DNA of 64,000 nt from Aurantibacillus circumpalustris. GTDB taxonomy: Bacteria > Bacteroidota > Bacteroidia > B-17B0 > Aurantibacillaceae. The position numbers and the translations under genes are program-made. The notes beneath the pieces are model-generated. The model saw only the letters and a program-made list of their open reading frames with translations, did not search any database and had not been told where the DNA came from. This document shows, piece after piece, positions 17,167 through 26,087 of this stretch. Where the stretch lies: assembly GCF_029625215.1 (NCBI RefSeq), contig NZ_CP121197.1, positions 1,178,001 through 1,242,000 of the forward strand. The letters are read 5' to 3'. How positions within the stretch are numbered: position 1 is the stretch's first letter; every line of letters starts with the position of its first letter.

Positions 17167-18352
17167 ATAACAGGTGTGTTTTTAAATAGATCAGCGTTAT
17201 TGAAGATCCAATAGTATTGCTTAAAAAGGAACCAATTATACCAAATTGTTGAGCCAGCAAAAGCGAGAGAAGAATATTAACTATACCAGTAACTACTAAT
17301 GCTTTTAAGATTACGGTTTGTTTTTCTAATCGCGTAAAATTATACATTTGAGTTAATACCATTGTGAATAAAAACACATTAAGAAAAACTAGCAATGTAA
17401 ACCAAAAACCGAACGTGATTCTATAGTAATAGTTACAGATTAGGTAAGCAAAAGCAGCACTCACCAGTGAAAATAGTAACCCTGCCTTAATCGAAAAAAT
17501 AGAAAATTTTTCAAAACTTGATAAATTATACCGGAATATATTAGCGGAAAAGGTACTTACAAGTGTTGCGTAGCTAACTAGACATAATCCTACAAGATTC
17601 AATATTATAAAATAAATACTCATTTGTTCTTTGTTTACTACTAAACCAACCGAATACAAATCGGCTTTTGAACACGCAAAGCCTGCCAGCGCAACAAAAA
17701 AGTAATTTCTTGAAAACTTGACGAGGGAAACACCTCCGGTAAAATTAAATCGAAAAATAATATACTTTCTAAAAAAAATAAAACAAACAATCACTCGGAG
17801 GAATTCGATAAAAACAAGTTCCGCAAAAAGAATTAGGGGATTTGCACTATTTTGATCGACACTGATAAAAACGAGTAAAACAATATTGAGGCAGAAATCT
17901 ATGATCAAAAAAACGTGAAATTTTTTTTGCACGGTTATAAGTGTTTCAAACACCGAAGTAAAAAGTTTTAAAAGTAAATATACTGCGATAAACAGCTTGA
18001 ACGCTCCTACTACTGGAAGAAGGAATATTATCAGTAGTGATGGCAGGAACAAAAGGACTCTACTATTTAATAATGTATTAATAGACTCTTTTAGTTTAGA
18101 GGGTTCGCTGACGAGTAGTTTGGTACTGAAATCTTTACCACCCCAATTACTAAAAACAAAAATAAGATTAATGGTTGTGATGCAGTAAACATAGCTACTA
18201 AGCAGTGCTGTAGATTTGTAATGCAAAAGAACATAATTAATGAAGAGGCCTATTAGACTAATAAAAGCTGTTCTTGAAACATTTGAAAAAGACAACAATA
18301 AGCGATCCAATGTTTTGTGGCTTGGCTTTTTTATGGTCTTCAAAACGAGCAT
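17153..18352 (-). CDS. Flippase-like membrane protein (MATE/Wzx superfamily)
   Basis: 399-residue polytopic protein with about 12 predicted transmembrane helices. It has the organisation of polysaccharide exporters of the MVF superfamily, including an amphipathic N-terminal helix and NWGGKDFSTKLLVS in the first loop region. Sequence conservation is weak, as is usual for Wzx. It would move a lipid-linked oligosaccharide across the inner membrane. A second, better conserved flippase is encoded at 22035 on the other strand, so two lipid-linked products or a divided task are possible. It sits between acyltransferase 3 and the GT2 gene in the same operon. A role other than flipping cannot be ruled out. 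Confidence 0.65.
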   Translation of the reverse strand: MLVLKTIKKPSHKTLDRLLLSFSNVSRTAFISLIGLFINYVLLHYKSTALLSSYVYCITTINLIFVFSNWGGKDFSTKLLVSEPSKLKESINTLLNSRVLLFLPSLLIIFLLPVVGAFKLFIAVYLLLKLFTSVFETLITVQKKFHVFLIIDFCLNIVLLVFISVDQNSANPLILFAELVFIEFLRVIVCFIFFRKYIIFRFNFTGGVSLVKFSRNYFFVALAGFACSKADLYSVGLVVNKEQMSIYFIILNLVGLCLVSYATLVSTFSANIFRYNLSSFEKFSIFSIKAGLLFSLVSAAFAYLICNYYYRITFGFWFTLLVFLNVFLFTMVLTQMYNFTRLEKQTVILKALVVTGIVNILLSLLLAQQFGIIGSFLSNTIGSSITLIYLKTHLLYARN

Positions 18353-18358
18353 CGCTAT

Positions 18359-19498
18359 TTATTTTTTTCTTAAAAGTAGAATCGGTCTTTCAACGAAATT
18401 AAAGAATGTTGTTGAAAACACTAATAAAATTGAGAAATAGACTAAAGTAAATAGCAGACCTTGAAAAAAGTTCTCAGGAGTATAAAAATTAAGAAGTGAA
18501 AATTGAATGAGATATAGGTGTGACAGAAGGACAGAATAACTAATTAAACTTATGTGCGTGAGCATTGCCGCTAATTTTTTTTTCAAGAAACGAAATGGCT
18601 CTATGAAGAAGAATGGTAATGTCAGACTCATAAAGGCTGGCACAAGAAAAAATAAAAGCATCTGATATATTTTCAAATTCAAAAACGGTGTCGTGAAGTA
18701 AAAAGCAATAGAAAAGGTGAATCCCAATAAAAATAGAATAATTTTGTACTTAGAAAAGTAGGCCACATATTGATCCATAAGCATTCGAATAAGAAAGCCA
18801 TATATTAGTGCATCCATTCTAAATAGTACAACTTTTCTTAGATCCCAGTCAGTTTGTAGGTCATTGTATGCTACATGAAATATCCTTACGAAGTTGGCAA
18901 CAATTAGTTCGACTGATAGTAAAATAATTACCTGCTTTTTAGTTAATGGTTTTTTTGCAACATATCTGTACAATAAAATTGGAATAGGAAGTAATAGAAA
19001 AGACCATTCCTCGATCGGAAGCGGCCATATTTCTGGAAAAAAAGTTGGGTGTCTGCCTGCAAGATTTTGTGTAAATAAGAAGTAATCTTTTAGGTGAAAG
19101 TCGTTAAAGAAAAAATTAAGTTTAGAGTGATTATAAACAAAACAAAACATCAAATAATTAATGATAAGAAAAATAAAATAGAATGGAATGGTTCTAACCC
19201 AACGGTTTTTATAAAACACGAGTAGATTGAACAAACTTCCGCTGCTGTTAACGTGTTTTAAAATTTGCGCTCCAATCAAGAAACCACTTAATGCAAAAAA
19301 AAGATCTTGAATCACATAGCCGATTGGGAAGATAAATTTGAAGGCAACGGTAAAGTTTCCCATATAATTATTTGTGTGGGAGATGATTACAAGAATAACA
19401 CACAAAGCCCGAGCAAAGTCTAACCCAACATTTCTATTTAAGTTAGTGATTGACGTTTTAGTGTATTGTGCCTTAGGTATAGTTACCTTTTTTATCAA
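18359..19498 (-). CDS. Acyltransferase 3 family protein (OafA/YrhL type)
   Basis: 379-residue membrane acyltransferase with about 10 transmembrane helices. The N-terminal motif GLDFARALCVILVIISHTN holds the conserved Arg and His of the family. The segment PEIWPLPIEEWSFLLLP matches the typical loop with W-x-L-x-x-E. The family moves acetyl or other acyl groups onto extracytoplasmic sugars such as O-antigen. There is no C-terminal SGNH domain here. It overlaps the upstream glycosyltransferase by 4 bases and is followed 6 bases later by the flippase gene. It probably decorates the glycan made by this locus. The specific acyl group and position are unknown. Confidence 0.9.
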   Translation of the reverse strand: MIKKVTIPKAQYTKTSITNLNRNVGLDFARALCVILVIISHTNNYMGNFTVAFKFIFPIGYVIQDLFFALSGFLIGAQILKHVNSSGSLFNLLVFYKNRWVRTIPFYFIFLIINYLMFCFVYNHSKLNFFFNDFHLKDYFLFTQNLAGRHPTFFPEIWPLPIEEWSFLLLPIPILLYRYVAKKPLTKKQVIILLSVELIVANFVRIFHVAYNDLQTDWDLRKVVLFRMDALIYGFLIRMLMDQYVAYFSKYKIILFLLGFTFSIAFYFTTPFLNLKIYQMLLFFLVPAFMSLTLPFFFIEPFRFLKKKLAAMLTHISLISYSVLLSHLYLIQFSLLNFYTPENFFQGLLFTLVYFSILLVFSTTFFNFVERPILLLRKK

Positions 19499-21057
19499 AA
19501 TCGAACACTTCTTAATTTATAAAATCGAGCACCTTGATTTAGATCACTCATAAAAACAATGCTATTTCCATTGTAAAGAAAAGGATTACGTTTATTATCC
19601 TTTGAATCGCATATGACTTTGTTTTTATAATAAATTACATTCTCCTTTATAAACAAATCATCTTTTAACTCTGACTTTTTATTAAGTACGAATGTTTCGC
19701 TGTAATCTTCGGCTCCTAATACACTTTTTAGTGTTATGGAATCATTGTTTAATACTATATCGTAAAGGATTCCCTTAGTATTTTGAATTGGAAAATAGTT
19801 TACAGCACGAATAGGAAATGTAAAATATTTAAAAAAGAAAATGGGTACAAATAAATATACTAATGTTTTTAAATCAGGTTTTATGTTAATTGACACTATA
19901 AGAAGAAGGAATATAAGAATCAGACCAAATAAGCGACTAAACCGGATCAAAAAAGGAAAATTCATAAAACTTCCAATTGGCGCACTTACTGTGAGGAAAA
20001 TAAAGAAAAGCAATATGTATTTGAGTTGCAAATTGGAAGAAATAATAGAAAAGCTTAGCGGTAAAAGTAATAACATACTGTAACTAGTATTATATTTTCC
20101 CAAGAGAATTCCAGCTAAAAGTGTAAATGAATAAAAAAGAAAAGAATTCTGCTGTCTAAACTTAATGACTAAGACAATAATAAACGTAAAAGAGAGACTT
20201 TCAAAAAGAATAACTAAGTGGGCGTTGTTTAATGTGGGATTTGGATTTGAAAGCTCATCATAGGAAAATAATTGTAAAAGAGCTGTATAAACACTTTGGT
20301 TGCCATAATAATACGTTCCCACAACATCATTGTTAAAAAGTCTAGGGAGTATGTCTGTGAAGTAATACCAGGTGGTGTCTTGCGGAAGGATTAAACAAGT
20401 TAAAACAAAAAGGGTAGCGGTTAGTCCTAATGTAGTGAACACTAGTTTAAATTGTTTTTTAATTAAAAAGTAAATTAAAATAAAAGCGGGAAAAAGTTTG
20501 AGTGAGATCACTATTGCAAATAATAAGGAGGAATAAAACACACTACCTTTTTCAGAAGATAAAAATCCTTCAATAAGAAATGCAGAGATGAGAAGATAGG
20601 TTTGTCCTTGTGAAATGTTGTTATAAATGGGATAAATAAATACAAGTGGCAGAAAATACAAAAGCCAATGACGAATCTCTACAAACTTTAAGAGTCGAAA
20701 TAAACTTAAACAAAATAGCAGTAGACTAATAATATTGAAAACAACTTTAGCTCCTTGGCTTTTTAGAAAACAAAACGGAATGTAAAACAAAGCACTGAAT
20801 GGGGGGACGGATAAATAGTTTTCAAAAAAGTTATTTTCACCATATAATCCTATTTGTTTGTTAAAATAGTGGATGCTGGTGTAGATTTCAGAATTAAATT
20901 TACCGTCTAAAAGTAGTTTACTGCCGTAATAATAATTCCCAAAATCTTTTATGGGTTCATTTAGACAAAACAGAATGCATAAGCTCCCAATCACAAAAAA
21001 TAACAAGGGAATGTATGTTGCTGAAATATTCCTCTTCATTTTAAAATTATCAGGCAC
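19495..21057 (-). CDS. GT87-like membrane glycosyltransferase
   Basis: 520-residue polytopic protein of the GT-C fold. The N-terminal helix is followed by a periplasmic loop with DFGNYYYGSKLLLDGK, where the Asp is a candidate catalytic base. The segment NISQGQTYLLISAFLIEG (about residues 150-170) corresponds to the N-x-x-x-GQ signature of the GT87 (DUF2029, PimE-like) family, followed by SLKLFPAFILIYFL. About 10 transmembrane helices extend to residue about 410. The last about 110 residues form a soluble tail with a beta-strand pattern that I do not recognise and that is not usual for GT87. It would use a polyprenyl-phosphate sugar outside the membrane. It overlaps the acyltransferase gene by 4 bases. 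Confidence 0.75.
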   Translation of the reverse strand: MPDNFKMKRNISATYIPLLFFVIGSLCILFCLNEPIKDFGNYYYGSKLLLDGKFNSEIYTSIHYFNKQIGLYGENNFFENYLSVPPFSALFYIPFCFLKSQGAKVVFNIISLLLFCLSLFRLLKFVEIRHWLLYFLPLVFIYPIYNNISQGQTYLLISAFLIEGFLSSEKGSVFYSSLLFAIVISLKLFPAFILIYFLIKKQFKLVFTTLGLTATLFVLTCLILPQDTTWYYFTDILPRLFNNDVVGTYYYGNQSVYTALLQLFSYDELSNPNPTLNNAHLVILFESLSFTFIIVLVIKFRQQNSFLFYSFTLLAGILLGKYNTSYSMLLLLPLSFSIISSNLQLKYILLFFIFLTVSAPIGSFMNFPFLIRFSRLFGLILIFLLLIVSINIKPDLKTLVYLFVPIFFFKYFTFPIRAVNYFPIQNTKGILYDIVLNNDSITLKSVLGAEDYSETFVLNKKSELKDDLFIKENVIYYKNKVICDSKDNKRNPFLYNGNSIVFMSDLNQGARFYKLRSVRF

Positions 21058-21072
21058 TTAAAAATTCATGCT

Positions 21073-21942
21073 TCAGGGGTTATTAATTTTTAACCTTTTA
21101 GTGTGAAGAAAGATAACACCAATTATCAATGAAATGGGAATAAAAAACAAACAGAGAATTAGTATTCTTGGAGGCCAGGTATGGCGTGAAGAGACAACGC
21201 AGCCTTTTACTAACTGAAACCGATCTATAAAAACAGTTTGTGCCATTAGCGTAGATTTTTTGTTTATTAATTCTGTTCCCGCTTCATAAACCGCGGTTGG
21301 ATGAATTAAGTCGGTAAGTGGTAGTTGAGTTTGAGTATTTATTTTTTGTTTTTCATAAGCGGCCAACTGTAATTTTTTTAAACTATCTAACTGAATCAAA
21401 TCTTTGTTTATTTGTAAAAGTTTAAGATTAATTTGAGCTTCCTGCAACTTTCTTATCTTAAAGTAATACGGGTTGTTTTCTAAATACCGCATTATACCCA
21501 ATTGAAAAGGTAATATCATTTGATTATTTAAACTTTCCACAACAATTTCTACTGTATTAGTAGAATCTCCCTTAGTTATTTCGGATGGTTTTATTTTAAT
21601 TTCAACCAAATTGGAAACCAGCGAAGAATCAAGCTCAAGAATTAAGGAGAGTGTTTTTTTATCACCGTTTTCAAGCAGAGCAGGAATGTCGTTTAATATT
21701 TTAAAATAAATTTTGTCTCTAAAGTCGGTTGATCGTATTACAAATGAGGAGGAATAAACCTTTGGTACAAAAAACTTAAATCCTACAGAGGCAATAATAC
21801 CTAACAAAATAAAAGCAAGTGAAATTATTTTATTTTTTAAGAGAAGAATAACGGGATAAGCAAAAAAAGAAAATATTTTTCTGGCTAGTAACCCAAAATC
21901 TATTTCGTCGTCTGGAATTTTAGAAATTTCAGTATTTTCCAT
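21073..21942 (-). CDS. Wzz-like polysaccharide chain-length/co-polymerase protein
   Basis: 289-residue inner-membrane protein with a transmembrane helix near residues 38-56 and a second near 260-280. Between them is a periplasmic domain of about 200 residues with a coiled-coil-like stretch (about 165-200). The short cytosolic N-terminus with DEIDFGLLARKIF and the two-helix topology match Wzz/chain-length-determinant proteins. No kinase domain is fused, so this is a Wzz rather than a Wzc type. It opens the minus-strand operon that continues with the GT87-like protein, the acyltransferase, the flippase and GT2. It likely sets the chain length of a polymer made by the O-antigen-polymerase-like protein at 23506. 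Sequence similarity is modest. Confidence 0.75.
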   Translation of the reverse strand: MENTEISKIPDDEIDFGLLARKIFSFFAYPVILLLKNKIISLAFILLGIIASVGFKFFVPKVYSSSFVIRSTDFRDKIYFKILNDIPALLENGDKKTLSLILELDSSLVSNLVEIKIKPSEITKGDSTNTVEIVVESLNNQMILPFQLGIMRYLENNPYYFKIRKLQEAQINLKLLQINKDLIQLDSLKKLQLAAYEKQKINTQTQLPLTDLIHPTAVYEAGTELINKKSTLMAQTVFIDRFQLVKGCVVSSRHTWPPRILILCLFFIPISLIIGVIFLHTKRLKINNP

Positions 21943-22021
21943 AATTAACGCTAATGTATAAAAATATTAAGTAAGCTCAGAGACACTTTAGATAATAATG
22001 GAAACCTATTATAAAATAGTT

Positions 22022-22029
22022 TAATTTCG
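22022..22029 (+). promoter_or_regulatory. Near-consensus -7 element of the plus-strand glycan operon
   Basis: TAATTTCG differs from TAnnTTTG at one position and ends 5 bases before the ATG at 22035. It lies in the 92-base divergent gap (21943-22034) that separates the two halves of the glycan locus. Confidence 0.3.
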
Positions 22030-22034
22030 TGATT

Positions 22035-23519
22035 ATGTCCCTTTCTAGAGAGCAGTTTATTAAGAATTCGGTTTGGACCTTTTTGGAGTTGGCTTTGTAC
22101 CCAATTCTGATGATTATAGCAACCCCTATTTTTATTAAAAAACTCGGAATCGAACAATACGGCTTGTGGATGCTCGTGAGTACCATAACACTCGGTGTGA
22201 ATGTTTTGAATATAGGAGTAGGTGACACCAACATTCGCCTTATTTCGAAATATAGGGCTGAAAATAATTTCGCACTTATAAAGAGAGTTTTCAATTACAA
22301 TTTTTCATTTTCATTGTTTTTATGTTTTTGCGCCATGTTTGTTGGAATAGCTTTCTACAAGTTTAATTTCATTTCGATTTTTTATAAAACTACAGATTAC
22401 AAATTCGCCAGTACAATCCTCTTGTTGGCATGTTTCTCTTCAGGAATTAAATTTATTGAAATTGCTCTCCTTTCTGTTTTTAAAGGTTTTGAGCGGTTCG
22501 ATATTAGCTCTAAATTGATTCTGCTATCTAAAAACTCTATCATGTTTGCAAACTTAGCCCTTGTGATCCTGAACTATGATTTAGTAACTGTTTTTTGTTT
22601 TTCTGTAATAATCAATTTTTTGAATGTCCTTACCCAAATAGCTGTGCTTCATTATTACGAAAGACAGATTATTGGATATCCCAATTTTAAATTTCTAAAA
22701 GAAAAGTTGGAAGAACTGAATTATAATTTTTGGTATTGGCTTCAATCGGTTGTTGCCCTCATGGGTTTTTTGGCTGATAAATTGGTGGTGGCTTATTTTA
22801 CAGATGTTAAAACACTGGGGTATTATTCTATTGCTTCACTCATAGGCACACAAATTCATAACTTTTTTCTCAGTTTTGGTAGTTTTATTTTTCCACGGGT
22901 TTCTTTTAAGCTTGCAGCAAACAAAGAAATTAAAGGAATTTATTTTATCGCCAGGAGCATAGTGGCCCTGATAGGATGGTTTCTAATTCTAACTTTATTG
23001 TTATTTGGTGATTTCGTCTTTAAGGCCTGGTTAGGAAATGAAACTTTTTTAAACAGCATTTACTTCATAAAACTCTATCTCGTATTTGAGGCTGGAATGT
23101 TACTTATCATTGTGCCTTTTTATTTTATAAACGGAACAAAGCATATCAAATTAAATTCTTTGTTTGAAGTAACCATTCGTAGCGCACATTTTTTTGCTAT
23201 ACTACTGGGATTCTATTTGTCAGGTGTAAATGGCATCCTATATGGATTAATCATTTCAACGTTCATTAATATTCCGTTTCAGTATTTCTATTTTCAAAAA
23301 AGAGTTTTGCCCGATTTAAACAGGTTTCAGTTTTTGGTAATCATTTCCCCTGTTTTTTTTCTTTTTGGATTAATTATTTCCACGAACGTCTTTTTTCAAG
23401 TACCTTTAATTTTAGGTTTTATTATTTTATGCAAACTAATTTATTTTGATCCGGCAAAACAACAGTCAAAAGAAATCATCTCACTTAAAGGCTTATTCAA
23501 TAAAATTGAAAATAAGTAA
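22035..23519 (+). CDS. Lipid-linked oligosaccharide flippase (Wzx-like)
   Basis: 494-residue polytopic membrane protein of the polysaccharide biosynthesis/MVF family with 12-14 transmembrane helices. The N-terminal FIKNSVWTFLELALYP and the loop GIEQYGLWMLVSTI are the standard Wzx family features. YFTDVKTLGYYSIASLIG resembles the matching loop in the second half. A GTG at 22029 is also in frame, but the ATG at 22035 gives the usual start. It should translocate undecaprenyl-linked glycan to the periplasm. Its last 14 bases overlap the preferred start of the polymerase-like gene, so flipping and polymerisation are encoded together. It is divergent from the Wzz-like operon. Confidence 0.88.
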   Translation: MSLSREQFIKNSVWTFLELALYPILMIIATPIFIKKLGIEQYGLWMLVSTITLGVNVLNIGVGDTNIRLISKYRAENNFALIKRVFNYNFSFSLFLCFCAMFVGIAFYKFNFISIFYKTTDYKFASTILLLACFSSGIKFIEIALLSVFKGFERFDISSKLILLSKNSIMFANLALVILNYDLVTVFCFSVIINFLNVLTQIAVLHYYERQIIGYPNFKFLKEKLEELNYNFWYWLQSVVALMGFLADKLVVAYFTDVKTLGYYSIASLIGTQIHNFFLSFGSFIFPRVSFKLAANKEIKGIYFIARSIVALIGWFLILTLLLFGDFVFKAWLGNETFLNSIYFIKLYLVFEAGMLLIIVPFYFINGTKHIKLNSLFEVTIRSAHFFAILLGFYLSGVNGILYGLIISTFINIPFQYFYFQKRVLPDLNRFQFLVIISPVFFLFGLIISTNVFFQVPLILGFIILCKLIYFDPAKQQSKEIISLKGLFNKIENK

Positions 23520-24708
23520 GTACTCAGTATTAGCTAACATTTACTTCTTTTTTAATTCTCTTTTTTTACCGAAGGGATTATTATATACTACTATTCTGGG
23601 ACCAATTTTTTTTTACCGGACAGTAAGGTCACAGCGTAAAACATTTCTGAAGCCCTTTAGCGCCTTTCTTATAATTTATGATGCTATTCATCTTTACATT
23701 GGCGTTGATATTAAATCGTTTTTTGTTTCGAATGTGCTTTTTATTTTGACATATTTTTGTGTTATTTCTTTTTATCATTTCGTAAATAATTACGACAAAT
23801 TACCCAAACTATTTAAGGAAGTTCTTCTCTGTAACGCCTTACTGGCTTTACTTGCAATTCCCTTTTTCTTCGCTCCAAAAGAATATCAACAGTGGTTTTG
23901 GTACATAAATAAGTTGACTGTTGGTTTTGAAGGCTTTCCAAGATTGGCTTTGTTTACCTACGAAGCTTCGTATTATTCACTCTTACTTATTCCGGTTTGG
24001 TACTATTATGTTTTTAAATTTTTGTTCAATAGTATTAGTACTCACAAGTGGTTAAACTTGTTTTTAATTACCACTCCAATGATCATGTCTCTTTCATTTG
24101 GTGTTATCGGTGCCAGCCTGCTTACCCTAATACTTATGTGTGTTATTTTTAGTAAAAGATTATATAAGTTCAAACGACCCTTTTTAATCATTACTTCATT
24201 TCTTATTATAATCTCAATGGGCTTATTTATTTTGTGGTATGTTAATCCGGATAATGCCTTTTTTGCACGCCTTCAGAATATTATTGAAGGCAAAGACACG
24301 TCTACAAATGGCAGAACAACAGATTCTTTTACAATGGCATGGCGTATTGCGTATATAAAAAATATTTTTTTCGGCGCTGGCCTGGGACAAATAAAAATAA
24401 TGGCTGCTGAAGTGGTTCATAAATACTACAACTATTGGGGTGTTTTTCCAAGGTATGATATTCCTAACGCTATGGGTGAAACGCTCGCTATCTTCGGTTT
24501 ACTTGGCGTTTTCTTAAGGCTAGTTTTGGAAATGTGGTTGTTTTTTAAAACTCACGTTTTCTCAAACTATTATAGATTAGCATTGTTTATCTTTGTTTTT
24601 ATTTATCAATTCACAGGTAGTTTCATTACTAACATTGTTGAATACGTTATCTGGATTTTGGCGTTTTCAAATGCATTCACGCAGTTTAATAAAAATAAAA
24701 AGGTATGA
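23506..24708 (+). CDS. O-antigen ligase/polymerase-like membrane protein
   Basis: 400-residue polytopic protein with about 10-11 transmembrane helices. A large periplasmic loop around residues 270-330 has FFGAGLGQIKIM and then PNAMGETLAIFGLLGVF. This is the G-x-G-x-G...N...E pattern of Wzy/WaaL-type proteins. The start is uncertain. TTG at 23506 (14-base overlap with the flippase) is preferred, and a TTG at 23446 would overlap by 74 bases; no ATG is available near. It likely polymerises or ligates the glycan. The next gene starts with a 4-base overlap, linking it to the third B12-type radical SAM enzyme. Confidence 0.72.
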   Translation: MKISKYSVLANIYFFFNSLFLPKGLLYTTILGPIFFYRTVRSQRKTFLKPFSAFLIIYDAIHLYIGVDIKSFFVSNVLFILTYFCVISFYHFVNNYDKLPKLFKEVLLCNALLALLAIPFFFAPKEYQQWFWYINKLTVGFEGFPRLALFTYEASYYSLLLIPVWYYYVFKFLFNSISTHKWLNLFLITTPMIMSLSFGVIGASLLTLILMCVIFSKRLYKFKRPFLIITSFLIIISMGLFILWYVNPDNAFFARLQNIIEGKDTSTNGRTTDSFTMAWRIAYIKNIFFGAGLGQIKIMAAEVVHKYYNYWGVFPRYDIPNAMGETLAIFGLLGVFLRLVLEMWLFFKTHVFSNYYRLALFIFVFIYQFTGSFITNIVEYVIWILAFSNAFTQFNKNKKV

Positions 24709-26069
24709 TAGTTCTAACACATGGATATTTTTTGGAAGATGATTTGAAGGAGCAGAAAATCATGAAACCCTATGTTCCACTGGGTATCCTTTATATTTCG
24801 GCTTTTTTAGAAAGTAAAAGAATTAACCACGAGGTATTCGACTCTACTTTTTCAAATTTTGAGAAATTTAAAATTTATCTGGAAGAGAAAAAACCAAAAC
24901 TGATTGGGATCTATACCAATTTAATGACCAAAATAATGGTTTTAAAAATGGTGGAGTATATAAAAAAAAGCGCCGAATTAAAATCATGCAAAATTATATT
25001 AGGGGGACCAGAAATTCGTTACAATGCCGAGAACTACTTAAACACTGGAGCCGATATGCTTGTTGTTGGTGAAGGAGAAGAGACTTTTTTTGAACTGTGC
25101 GACCAATTCTTAAAGACTGGACATCTTTCAAACGAAGTTTCAGGAACAGCATTTTTGGTGAAAAAAGAAGTAGTTTTTACCCAAGAACGTTCATTAATTA
25201 AAGACATTAATGTATTGCCAATGCCGGCGAGAAAAAACATCGACTTAAATTTGTATGGCAATGCATGGAAGAAACATCATGGGTATAGTATGTATTCTGT
25301 AAGTACTATGCGTGGGTGTCCATACACCTGTAAATGGTGCAGTAGGGCAGTGTATGGCGGCACTTATCGCCGCCGTAGTCCGAAATTAGTGGTAGATGAG
25401 CTGGAGTATTTAAAAATCAATTATAATCCTGATCAAATTTGGTTTGTAGATGATGTTTTTACAATTAATCATAAATGGTTGAAAGAATTTAAAACTGAAC
25501 TTTTAAGCCGGAAAATTGTTATTCCCTATGAAATCATAACGCGGGCAGATAGAATGAACGACGAGGTTATTCAAATATTAAAAGAAACAGGTTGTTTTAG
25601 GGTGTGGATTGGGGCGGAAAGTGGCTCTCAAAAAATTATAGACGCCATGGATAGACGAGTAGAAGTGACAATGGTGCGCGAAATGATTATTAAAACGAAA
25701 AAAGCCGGTATTCAAGCTGGCACATTTATCATGTTAGGCTATCCTGGTGAAAACCGATCAGACATAAAAGAAACTATTAATCATTTGCAACTATCTGATC
25801 CTACTTTTTATACCATTACTGTTGCTTATCCAATTACCGGAACACCTCTGTATAATGAAGTGTCTTCTACTTTAAATTCGCTAGGTGATTGGCAAAAAAG
25901 AACAGACAGAGAATATGACTTTCAAAGAAAGCACAGCAAAAAATTTTATTTACATGCAATTGATTGGGTATATAACGAAGTGAACTTTAAGAAAACAAAT
26001 AATATTATCAAAAAGGTAAAACACAAATCCCGCTCCGTCATCGCGCAAGCAATGATGTTTTTAAGTTAA
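24705..26069 (+). CDS. B12-binding-type radical SAM protein
   Basis: 454-residue enzyme. The N-terminal cobalamin-binding-type domain has PYVPLGILYISAFLES, IILGGPEIRYNAENYL with the usual glycine pair, and GADMLVVGEGEETFFELC. The radical SAM cluster is CPYTCKWC at Cys205, Cys209 and Cys212, with SRAVYGGTYRRRSP following. WIGAESGSQKIIDAMDRR and GYPGENRSDIKETI are further family hallmarks. It is a clear paralogue of the protein encoded at 8865-10316, including shared N-terminal THGYFL/THSYFL and the AESGSQKI block. The gene overlaps the polymerase-like gene by 4 bases, so it belongs to the glycan operon. The reaction and substrate are unknown. Confidence 0.88.
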   Translation: MIVLTHGYFLEDDLKEQKIMKPYVPLGILYISAFLESKRINHEVFDSTFSNFEKFKIYLEEKKPKLIGIYTNLMTKIMVLKMVEYIKKSAELKSCKIILGGPEIRYNAENYLNTGADMLVVGEGEETFFELCDQFLKTGHLSNEVSGTAFLVKKEVVFTQERSLIKDINVLPMPARKNIDLNLYGNAWKKHHGYSMYSVSTMRGCPYTCKWCSRAVYGGTYRRRSPKLVVDELEYLKINYNPDQIWFVDDVFTINHKWLKEFKTELLSRKIVIPYEIITRADRMNDEVIQILKETGCFRVWIGAESGSQKIIDAMDRRVEVTMVREMIIKTKKAGIQAGTFIMLGYPGENRSDIKETINHLQLSDPTFYTITVAYPITGTPLYNEVSSTLNSLGDWQKRTDREYDFQRKHSKKFYLHAIDWVYNEVNFKKTNNIIKKVKHKSRSVIAQAMMFLS

Positions 26070-26087
26070 CGAAATTAATACTGTTTC

